Shown: in pieces, positions 24,415 through 32,500 of the stretch | Numbering within the stretch: position 1 is the stretch's first letter | How the letters are laid out: each line of letters starts with the position of its first letter | The notes under the pieces: model-generated | Database searches by the model: none | What the model was told of the DNA's origin: nothing | What the model saw: only the letters and a program-made list of their open reading frames with translations | Program-made: the position numbers and the translations under genes | Source: Streptoverticillium olivoreticuli subsp. olivoreticuli | Lineage (GTDB): Bacteria > Actinomycetota > Actinomycetes > Streptomycetales > Streptomycetaceae | DNA length: 64,000 nucleotides | Direction of reading: 5' to 3' | NCBI RefSeq assembly: GCF_003391135.1 | Contig: NZ_CP031455.1 | Span: 2,108,001-2,172,000, forward strand

Positions 24415-24843
24415 TCAGTCGGTGGTCTCCGCGAGCCGCCGCAGCAGCGGCCCCACCTCGACGAGCCGACGGATCTCGTCGGGGCGCAGCGAGGCGAGGC
24501 GCCTGGCGAGCACCTCGGCCTCGCCGCGCGCGAGACCGGCCAGCGCGGCGACGCCGTGTTCGGTGAGCGTGACCCGGCAGGCGCGGCCGTCCGTCGGGTC
24601 GGGCTCGCGGCGGATCAGGCCCGACGCCTCCATCCCGAGGACGGCCGAGGTGGCGGTCGGCTGGGAGCAGGGCACCCAGGCGGCGATCTCGCCGATCCGG
24701 GAGGGGCCCTTCTGGGCCAGCAGGGCCAGGACGGCGACGTGCGTCAGCTGGAGGCTGCCCGCCGTGGAGGCCTTGCGCAGGCTGCGGGTGAGCCGGTGCA
24801 GGGAGATCACCAGTTGCAGTGCCTCGTCGTCACCGATCGTCAT
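24415..24843 (-). CDS. MarR-family transcriptional regulator
   Basis: 142 residues. The winged helix reads LTHVAVLALLAQKGPSRIGEIAAWV, CSQPTATSAVLGMEASGLI and REPDPTDGRACRVTLTEHG, the last being the MarR wing (DxRxxxxxLT). It lies 31 bases downstream of asnB on the same strand and could be co-transcribed with it. A cysteine in the recognition region (PCSQPTAT) could make it redox-sensitive; this is inference. The ligand and targets are unknown. Confidence 0.9.
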   Translation of the reverse strand: MTIGDDEALQLVISLHRLTRSLRKASTAGSLQLTHVAVLALLAQKGPSRIGEIAAWVPCSQPTATSAVLGMEASGLIRREPDPTDGRACRVTLTEHGVAALAGLARGEAEVLARRLASLRPDEIRRLVEVGPLLRRLAETTD

Positions 24844-24874
24844 GGCTCAAGCCCATCGCACCGTGCGGTCCAGG

Positions 24875-26719
24875 TCAGGGGAGCATGATAGTGGGCGAGT
24901 ACATGTCCAACCACAGAGCCAGGTCCAGGGTCCTTTCGAGGCCGTGCCGGGACGCCTGGGTGATCTGGGGCGAGTCGTGGTCCGCCGCCCGCCGCAGCCA
25001 GTCGCGGTCGACGATGTCGAAGACGGTGTGCGAGGGCCGTGACAGCAGGTCCTTGGCCTGGCGCTGGAGGGCGACGGCGTACTCCGGGTCCTGGGTCGAG
25101 GGGTAGGGGCTCTTGACCCGGTCGTAGACCGACTGCGGCAGGACGTCCGCGGTGGCCTCCCGCAGCAGGCTCTTCTCGCGTCCGTCGAAGGACTTCAGCG
25201 ACCACGGCGTGTTGTAGACGTACTCGACGAGCCGGTGGTCGCAGAAGGGCACGCGCACCTCCAGCCCGACGGCCATGCTCGCGCGGTCCTTGCGGTCGAG
25301 GAGGATCCGCACGAAGCGCGTGAGGTGGAGGTAGCAGATCTTGCGCATGCGGAACTCGAAGTCGCTCTCCCCGTCGAGGCGTTCGACGTCCTTGACCGCG
25401 GCGTCGTAGCCGTCCTGGACGTAGGAGTCCAGGTCGAGGGCGCCTGCGACGCGGGCGGTCAGGATGTTGTTGTCGTCACCGAAGTCCCGCGCGTGGCGGA
25501 CGAGCCAGGGGAAGGTGTCGGCCCGGCGGGCCTCCTCGTCGAAGAACTGCTTGTAGCCGCCGAAGACCTCGTCGGCGGACTCGCCGGAGAGGGCGACCGT
25601 GGAGTGCTTGCGGATCTCCTTGAACAGGAGGTAGAGGGAGGAGTCCATGTCTCCGAAGCCCACCGGGATGTCCCGCGCCCGGATCACCTTGGCGCGCACC
25701 TCGGGGTCGGCCAGGGCGGTGGAGTCCAGCACGATGTCCTGGTGGTCGGTGCCGGCGAGGCGGGCCACGTCGTGCACGTACGGCGTGTCGGGGGTGGCGC
25801 GCAGGTCGTCCGCCACGAAGTTCTCGGTCCGGCCGACGAAGTCGACGGCGAAGCTGCGCACCGTCTCGCCCACCTCGCCCAGTTGACGGGCCGCCAGCGC
25901 GGTCATGGCCGAGGAGTCGAGACCGCCGGACAGCAGGGTGCAGCGCGGCACGTCGGCGACGAGCTGACGGCGGACGATGTCGTCGAGCAGCGTGCGCACG
26001 TGCGCGATCGAGGTGTCCTTGTCGTGCGGGTGGGGACGAGTCCGCAGCGCCCAGTAGACGTGGGTGCGCAGGCCGTTGCGGTCGACGGTGACCACGGTGC
26101 CGGGCTCGACCTCGTGCATGCCCTCCCAGACGGCGTGGCCGGGCGTCTTGATGAACGAGAACAGCTCGCGGAGCCCCGAGAGGCCGACCTTCCGCTCGGC
26201 GAGCGGGTTGGCGAGGATCGCCTTCGGCTCGGAGCCGAACAGCACGCCGTCGGAGGTGGGGTGGTAGTAGAACGGCTTGATGCCCATGCGGTCGCGGACC
26301 ATGACCAGCCGCTGGGCCCGGTCGTCCCAGATCGCGAACGCGGCCATGCCGTTGAGGCGTTCGGCGACGGCCTCGCCCCATTCGAGATATCCGCGCAGGA
26401 CGACCTCGGTGTCGGAGTCGGTCGTGAAGCGGTGGCCCCTGGAGGTCAACTCCGCCCGCAGTTCGGTGAAGTTGTACGCCTCGCCGGAGTAGACGAGGAC
26501 GACCTCGCCGCCGTCCGCCCTGCGGGCGGTCATCGGCTGCCGCCCCCCGGCCAGGTCGATGATCGCGAGGCGGCGGTGGCCGAGCGCCGCGGGCCCCTTC
26601 ACCCAGGTGCCGCGGTCGTCGGGCCCGCGGCAGGACATCGTCTCGGTCATCGCGTCCACGGTCTCCTGTTCGGAGCGCAGATCACGGTCGAAGGAAATCC
26701 AGCCGGTGATGCCACACAT
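24875..26719 (-). CDS. asnB: Asparagine synthase (glutamine-hydrolysing)
   Basis: 614 residues from ATG 26719. MCGITGWI places the class II glutaminase nucleophile at Cys2, and CRGPDDRG and YNFTELRAEL are further glutaminase motifs. The synthetase half has LLSGGLDSSAMTAL (ATP PPi loop) and ALSGESADEVFGGY. It converts aspartate and glutamine to asparagine via an aspartyl-AMP. The intact Cys2 separates it from the beta-lactam synthetase at 44564. It appears to be a housekeeping or secondary copy; a less GC-rich stretch about 100 bases upstream may hold the promoter. Confidence 0.94.
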   Translation of the reverse strand: MCGITGWISFDRDLRSEQETVDAMTETMSCRGPDDRGTWVKGPAALGHRRLAIIDLAGGRQPMTARRADGGEVVLVYSGEAYNFTELRAELTSRGHRFTTDSDTEVVLRGYLEWGEAVAERLNGMAAFAIWDDRAQRLVMVRDRMGIKPFYYHPTSDGVLFGSEPKAILANPLAERKVGLSGLRELFSFIKTPGHAVWEGMHEVEPGTVVTVDRNGLRTHVYWALRTRPHPHDKDTSIAHVRTLLDDIVRRQLVADVPRCTLLSGGLDSSAMTALAARQLGEVGETVRSFAVDFVGRTENFVADDLRATPDTPYVHDVARLAGTDHQDIVLDSTALADPEVRAKVIRARDIPVGFGDMDSSLYLLFKEIRKHSTVALSGESADEVFGGYKQFFDEEARRADTFPWLVRHARDFGDDNNILTARVAGALDLDSYVQDGYDAAVKDVERLDGESDFEFRMRKICYLHLTRFVRILLDRKDRASMAVGLEVRVPFCDHRLVEYVYNTPWSLKSFDGREKSLLREATADVLPQSVYDRVKSPYPSTQDPEYAVALQRQAKDLLSRPSHTVFDIVDRDWLRRAADHDSPQITQASRHGLERTLDLALWLDMYSPTIMLP

Positions 26720-27045
26720 GCCATGCCCTCCTGATCCGACGCGGGACCGCCGGACGCCGTGAGCGGGCGCGATGAGGCGCGGCGGCACGGCGACCCCCGC
26801 ATGTCTGTTGTATCGAGCACCTATATAAATCGTCCGCCTCGGGTGCGGCCCCGTCAACCTCGCCGTAACACGCCCGTAGCCGCGCCGCGCGCCGCCACGA
26901 CCCGGACGGGCACGAGCGGAGCCGACCCTGAACTGCGGCTTTGCGGTATGCCTCGGTCCGCTTCGGCGGCCGGAGTTGGTCCGCGCGATGCGCGGGCGTG
27001 GGAGAGGTTTTACCTGAGGGGTCACCCGGGCCCCGCCGGGGGCCG
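26720..27045. other. Intergenic region upstream of asnB
   Basis: 326 bases with no credible gene. An AT-rich island at 26809-26832 (CTATATAAAT inside) is unusual in this DNA and lies about 90-110 bases before the asnB start; leftward reading also gives TTGACG at 26857-26852. These may be the asnB promoter, but no consensus spacing fits well. A GC-rich imperfect hairpin near 27027-27040 may end the XRE transcript. Confidence 0.35.
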
Positions 27046-27618
27046 TCAGTGGGCGGGGGCGACCGCCACCGCCATCGTCATCGTGACGTCTTCCGTGCCG
27101 TCGTTGCGGTAGGTGTGCGGGACACCGCCGTCGAAGGTCGCGGATGTCCCCGCGGGCACGGCGTACTCCTCGCCGTCCACGACGAGCGTGAGATCGCCGG
27201 ACGTCACCGTGAGCAGCTCGACCGTGCCGGGCGGGTGGGGGTCGGAGTCGTTGCTGTCGCCGGGGGCGATGCGCCAGTCCCACAGCTCCAGCGGCCCCCG
27301 CCCCTGCGCGCCGACGAGCAGCGTGGTGTGACTGCCCGCCTCCGTCGACCACATGCGCACGGCCTCGCCCCCGGGCACGAGCCGGACCCGCGCGCCGCGC
27401 TCCTGGTCCAGGAGGGTGGTGATGCTGACGCCGAGCGCGTCGGCGAGCTTGACGGTCGTCCCGACGCTGGGATTGGTGCGGGCCTGCTCGATCTGGATGA
27501 TCATGCCGCGACTGACCCCGGAACGGGCCGCCAGGGCGTCGAGGGTGAAGTTGCGCTCGCCGCGCCAGCGCTTGAGGTTGCGGGCGAGCGACTGGGTGAG
27601 CTGATCGAGGTCCGTCAC
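27046..27618 (-). CDS. XRE-family regulator with C-terminal cupin
   Basis: 190 residues. The N-terminal HTH_3 domain (LARNLKRWRGERNFTLDALA, SGVSRGMIIQIEQ, ADALGVSITTLL) spans residues 10-65. The C-terminal half is a cupin barrel: WRIAPGDSNDSDPHPPGTVE, TSGDLTLVVDGEEY and GTSATFDGGVPHTYRN. This is the SutR/YdcN/PuuR-like architecture, sensing a small ligand in the barrel. It is divergent from an EamA exporter, and the spacer holds three near-identical 9-mers, so it probably controls both genes. Confidence 0.9.
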   Translation of the reverse strand: MTDLDQLTQSLARNLKRWRGERNFTLDALAARSGVSRGMIIQIEQARTNPSVGTTVKLADALGVSITTLLDQERGARVRLVPGGEAVRMWSTEAGSHTTLLVGAQGRGPLELWDWRIAPGDSNDSDPHPPGTVELLTVTSGDLTLVVDGEEYAVPAGTSATFDGGVPHTYRNDGTEDVTMTMAVAVAPAH

Positions 27619-27693
27619 GGTCTTCAGTCTTTCCCTCGGGCTCTTCGGTGCAACATTTTATTGGCACGGTCTAATGAATTGCACTACGGTGCG

Positions 27694-27724
27694 CTGTACC
27701 GCACTGTTCAGCACACTGTACTGC
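27694..27724. repeat. Triple 9-mer repeat, probable operator of XRE regulator
   Basis: CTGTACCGC (27694-27702), CTGTTCAGC (27704-27712) and CTGTACTGC (27716-27724) lie head to tail at 10- and 12-base steps, about one helical turn, just before the EamA start. GCAC-TACG-GTGC at 27681-27692 is an additional inverted repeat. The position suits a repressor site over the exporter promoter. Confidence 0.5.
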
Positions 27725-27736
27725 GAGGTTTCTCCG

Positions 27737-28606
27737 ATGACAGCGGTCTTCGCCCTGACCACCAGCCTCCTGTGGGGTCTGGCCGATTTCGGCGGCGGGC
27801 TGCTCACCCGTCGCATCCCCGCCCTGACGGTGGTGCTGGTCTCCCAGCTGCTGGCCGTCGGCGTGCTGGGCACCATCGTCGTCGCCACCGGCGGCTGGAC
27901 CGAGGCCGGACCCCGGCTGTGGTTCGCGGCCGCCGCCGGCCTCATCGGCCCGGCCGCGATGCTCTGCTTCTACCGCGCGCTGGCCCTCGGCCCGATGGGC
28001 GTCGTCGCACCGCTGGGCGCACTCGGCGGGGTCGCGGTGCCGGTCGGCGTCGGCATCGCCGCCGGGGAGCGGCCCGGACTCCTCCAGTTCGCCGGGATCC
28101 TCGTCGCCGTCGCCGGCGTCGTCCTCGCCAGCGGACCGGCACGCGGCGGCGCACCCATCCAGCGGCAGACGCTGGTGCACACGGTGTGCGCGGCCTTCGG
28201 GTTCGGCGCGGTGATGGCCCTGATCGCCGAGGCGTCGACCACCCTGACCGGGCTCTTCCTCGCCCTCTTCGTCCAGCGCGTGTGCAACGTGCTCGTCGGC
28301 GGCACCGCACTGTGGGTGTCCGTACGACGCGGCGGCCGGGCCCTGCCGCAGGACGGCGGCGCGGGCGCCGTACGGGCCGCGCTGCCCGCACTCGCCTTCG
28401 TCGGACTCGCGGACGTCGCGGCGAACGGCACGTACAACCTCGCCGCGAACAGCGGGCCGGTGACCGTGGCCGCCGTCCTCGCCTCGCTCTATCCGGTGGT
28501 GACCGCGCTGGCCGCGCGGGGTGTTCTCAGCGAGCGGCTGCGCTCGATGCAGGCCGCTGGCGCGGGGCTGGCGTTGGTGGGAACGGTGCTTTTGGCTGCG
28601 GGCTGA
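27737..28606 (+). CDS. EamA/DMT-superfamily transporter
   Basis: 289 residues from ATG 27737. About ten hydrophobic segments are arranged as two EamA repeats: the first begins MTAVFALTTSLLWGLADFG, the second near residue 150 (VHTVCAAFGFGAVMALIAEA). The end AGAGLALVGTVLLAAG is typical of the last helix. These inner-membrane proteins export amino acids, metabolites or drugs by proton exchange. It is divergent from the XRE-cupin regulator, suggesting ligand-induced efflux; the substrate is unknown. Confidence 0.9.
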   Translation: MTAVFALTTSLLWGLADFGGGLLTRRIPALTVVLVSQLLAVGVLGTIVVATGGWTEAGPRLWFAAAAGLIGPAAMLCFYRALALGPMGVVAPLGALGGVAVPVGVGIAAGERPGLLQFAGILVAVAGVVLASGPARGGAPIQRQTLVHTVCAAFGFGAVMALIAEASTTLTGLFLALFVQRVCNVLVGGTALWVSVRRGGRALPQDGGAGAVRAALPALAFVGLADVAANGTYNLAANSGPVTVAAVLASLYPVVTALAARGVLSERLRSMQAAGAGLALVGTVLLAAG

Positions 28607-28658
28607 GCCGTGTTCCGCCTGCGGCGGGCTTTTTCCCCAGCCCCGCCCCTTCCCGAAA

Positions 28659-28699
28659 CCGGGGGAAACCCCCGGACCCCCGAAGCGGCTGCGCCGCTT
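28659..28699. terminator. Two adjacent hairpins between EamA and acyltransferase genes
   Basis: Hairpin one is CCGGGGG-AAA-CCCCCGG (28659-28675); hairpin two is AAGCGGC-TGC-GCCGCTT (28683-28699). They sit between convergent genes ending at 28606 and 28713 and mark the left edge of the biosynthetic region. Confidence 0.7.
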
Positions 28700-28712
28700 G
28701 TCCTCAGTCGCT

Positions 28713-29471
28713 TCAGGGGGTCCCGGGGCCCGGGTCTTCCAGGGCCAGGAGTTGTTCCGGGGTCACCCCGTCGGGGATCGGCACCGGCGTCGGCGTGCGC
28801 AGCGGCGGTGTCCAGCCCGTCTCCGGCTCCCAGCGCCGTACGACCTTCGCGGGCGTGCCCGCCACCACGCAGTGGTCCGGCACCTCGCCGCGGACCACCG
28901 CGCCGGCCGCGACGACGACGTTCCGGCCGAGCCGCGCGCCCGGCAGGATCACCGCGCCCGTCCCGAGCCAGCTGCCCGAGCCGATCGTGACGGGCGCGCT
29001 GCGCGGCCACTGCCTGCCTATGGGCTGGTCGGGGTCGTCGTAGGAGTGGTTGTCGCTGGTGACGTAGACGTACGGGCCGCAGAACACGTCGTCGCCGAAG
29101 GTCACCCGCCGGGACGCGACCACATGGCTGCCCCGGCCGAGGACCACGCCGTTGCCCAGGCTCAGCACGGGTTCGGGGCCGAGGTCGAGGCCGGGCATCA
29201 TGCCCGCGGTGAGGGTGACCTGCTCGCCGATGATGCAGTGGTCCCCCAGCTCGATCCACTGCTCGCCGAACACCGTGCCCAGGGGGAACGCCAGCCGGGT
29301 GGCGGGCCCGATGCGGGCGAAGCGGTACGGGCCGGGGTGTTCGGCGGTGACCGCGCCGGCCCGCTGGACCCAGCGCCAGCCGTGGTGGACCGCGCGGGAC
29401 GCGGCGCGACGCCCCCAGGCCCGGAGAGCCTCGGGGGCGTCGAATGAGAACGTGTTCCGGTTCTTCGGCAC
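28713..29471 (-). CDS. Hexapeptide-repeat (LbH) acyltransferase
   Basis: 252 residues from GTG 29471 (VPKNRNTFSFDAPEALRAWG). Left-handed beta-helix repeats run from about residue 70 to 215: LGDHCIIGEQVTL, LGNGVVLGRGSHVV, FGDDVFCGPYVYVTSDNHSYDD (with the catalytic His of the maltose/galactoside acetyltransferase type), IGSGSWLGTGAVILPGARLG and VVRGEVPDHCVVAGTPAKVV. It transfers acetyl or another acyl group from CoA, usually to a sugar or hydroxyl. It lies 59 bases downstream of the NRPS on the same strand, so it may be the last gene of that operon and acylate the product's hydroxyl; a cell-envelope role is the alternative. Confidence 0.85.
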   Translation of the reverse strand: MPKNRNTFSFDAPEALRAWGRRAASRAVHHGWRWVQRAGAVTAEHPGPYRFARIGPATRLAFPLGTVFGEQWIELGDHCIIGEQVTLTAGMMPGLDLGPEPVLSLGNGVVLGRGSHVVASRRVTFGDDVFCGPYVYVTSDNHSYDDPDQPIGRQWPRSAPVTIGSGSWLGTGAVILPGARLGRNVVVAAGAVVRGEVPDHCVVAGTPAKVVRRWEPETGWTPPLRTPTPVPIPDGVTPEQLLALEDPGPGTP

Positions 29472-29530
29472 CCGCTCACCGTACTCAGCCGGGTCCGTCC
29501 CGGCCGAGGCGGTGCGCTGTGATCTTCCCC

Positions 29531-32500
29531 CTACCCGCCGTCGGCGGCCCCCCGCAGGGCCCGCCTGACCTCCTCGGCCAGGAGCTGCGTGTAGTCGCGC
29601 GCCCAGCGCTCCACCGTCGTCCGGTCCCACAGGTCGGTGGCGTATTCGACGAATCCGGTGAGGGCGTCCCCGGCGGGCACCAGCCCGAGGCTGAATTCCG
29701 CGCGGGAGCCGGACGGGGCGAGATCCTCCACGGCCGTCGTCACGCCAGGCAGCTCGATGTCCGTCTCCAGCGAGTTCTGGTAGGCGAAGCCGAGCGGCAG
29801 CCGGGCCGACATGTCGACGCCGAGCCGCTCGCGCACGGCCTCGGCGATCCTCGCGGGCGGCAGGACGTGGTCGATGCCCTGGATCGCGGTCCGCGCGACC
29901 TGGTCCACGAGGTCGGTGAAGGCGGGGCTCCGGTCGGTGCGGACCCGCAGCCCGAAGGGCAGGGTCGTGCAGGCCACCAGCGCCTCGAACTCGTGGCGCC
30001 CGCGATTGGCGTACGGCACGGCGAAGAGGACGTCCGGGCGGCCGGACTTCCCCGCGAACAGCAGGGCCGCGGCGGCCGCCGTGACCGCGAACGGGGTGGT
30101 GCCCCGGCCGGCGGCCAGCACCTCGACGTCCGCCCGGGTGCGTGCGGGCACGGTGAACGTCACCACCGCGCCCCGCCCGCTCGGCACCCGTGGCCGCGGC
30201 CGGTCGAGCGGCAGGTCGTGCCGCAGGGGCGCGCCGTCGAACTCGCGCAGCCAGTACGCCAGCTCGCGCCCGTCGTCCGGCTCCCGGGCGTGGTCGAGCT
30301 GCCTGCGGGCGTACGCGGCGGGCTGCGGCGGCTGCGGCAGCGCGTCGGGGACGCCCGTCACGGCGGCCGTGTAGAGGGCGGCGAATTCCTTCAGCAGGAC
30401 GCTGACCGCCCATCCGTCGCACATGGAGTGGTGCAGGACCCAGAGCAGCACCCAGCTCGTCCCGCCGGTGCGCAGCAGCCGGAAGACCGGTGCGACACCG
30501 GCCGCGGGGTCGAAGGGGGTGTTCGCGACCTGCCCGCTGATGCGCTCCACCTCGGCGGCGCGCGCCTCGGGGGCGTACGGCGTGAGGTCCTCGACCGGCA
30601 GTTCCACCGGCCGGGGCGGCAGCACCTCCTGCCACCACTGACCGGCGTCCTTGGCGTAGCGGGTCCGCAGTCCGTCGTGGCGCCCGACGAGCCGGGTGAG
30701 CGCGGTGCGCAGGGCGGATGCGTCCAGGGTGCCGGTGAGGGCGATCCGCAGGGCGACGTTGAACACCTGGGGCAGGGCGTGCTGTTCGTGGGCGGTCAGG
30801 TAGCCGGTCTGCTGGGGCGTGACCGGTGCCCGCTCCCCCGCGTGCGGGTGCGCCCCGGCCAGCCGGGCGGCCATGGCCCGGACCGTCGGCTCCTGGTAGA
30901 AGCGGGCCATGGGGTAGTCCGTGCCGAATTCCGTGCGGACCCGGTTGAGCAGCCGGATCGCGGTGATCGAGTGGCCGCCGAGGTCGAAGAACGAGGCGTC
31001 GGGCCGGACGGCGTCCGCGTCGGTGCCGAACTGGGCGGCCCACAGGGCCCGCAGGCGCCGCTCGACGCCGGGGAGCGGATCGGCGGCGGGCGGATCGGCA
31101 TCCGGTCCGGCGGGCGGGATCGCGGCCTCGTGCGCCGGGGCCCGGGTCACGATGTCGGCCTGGGGCAGCGCCGCCCGGTCCAGCTTGCCGTTGGCCGTGT
31201 ACGGCAGGGCGGCCAGGACCGCCCACTCCCGCGGTACGAGGTATTCCGGCAGTCGTGCGGCGAGTTCGTCCGCCATGAGGTCGGCGAACGCCCGCCGGTC
31301 GGCGGCGGTGTCCCCGACCGGGTCGGCGGGCACGGCGTAGGCGGCGAGCCGGGCCTCGCCCCCGCCGTCGCGCCGGGCGAGCACGGCCGCGTCCCGTACG
31401 CCGTCGAGTCCTTCGAGCGTGCGGGCGGTCTCCTCCGGTTCGACCCGGAAACCGCGGATCTTCACCTGCTCGTCGGTCCGGCCGCGGAACTCCAGGCGCC
31501 CGTCCTCGGTCCACCGGACGAGGTCGCCCGTGCGGTACGCCCGGCCGGCCACCGGGTCCTGCCGGAAGTGCTCCCGCGTCGCGTCGGGCCTGCCCAGATA
31601 GCCACGGGCCACGCCGGCACCGGCGACGTACAACTCCCCCACCGCGCCGACCGGAACGGCGTCGCCCGCCGCGTCGAGCACCCGCAGGCGGACGTTGTCG
31701 ACAGGGCGGCCGATCGCGATCGCGCCGTGGCCGTCCGGTGCGACCGTCTCGGCCGTGCACAGCACGGTGGCCTCGGTCGGTCCGTAGATGTTGAGCGTCT
31801 CGTACGGCGCGCCGGGGTGCGGGCGGGTGCGCAGGACGTCGCCGCCGATCAGCAGGTGGCGCAGCGGGGGCTGGTCGTCCGGGGCGAGCTCCAGGACGGT
31901 CTCGCCGAGGGCGGTGGGCAGGACGGAGAACGTGACGTTCCGCGCCCGGTACCAACGGGCCAGGGCCAGGGGGTCCTTGCGTACGGCGTCGTCCTCGGCG
32001 ATGGCGAGGGAGGCGCCCGCGGTGAGCGCGGGCCAGATCTCCAGGACCGAGGCGTCGAAGCTCTGGCTGCAGACGACGGCGGCGCGGTCGGCCGCGGTGA
32101 AACCGAAGCGTCGGTGGTGCCACTGGCAGAGGTTCAGGACGGCGCTGTGGGGCACGGCGACGCCCTTGGGGCTGCCGGTGCTGCCGGAGGTGTGGATGAC
32201 GTAGCACAGTGACTCGCGGCCGACGGCGGCCGGAGCGGTGGTGGTGGCCGGGGCCGCGTCGGGGGCGAGGACGGGCAGGCCGTCGGGCAGGTCCGGCAGG
32301 GCGGTGCCGGACGGGGTGGCGATCAGGGCGCGGGGCCCGCACTCCGCGATCACCGCCGAGGCCCGCGCCCGGCCGAGGGCGGGGTCGAGCGGGAGGTAGG
32401 CGTGACCGCTCTTGAGGACGGCGAGCATGGCGACGACGAGTTCCGGGGAGCGCGGCAGCCAGAGGGCGACCGTGCCGTCGGGGCCCGCGGGGCCGGTGCG

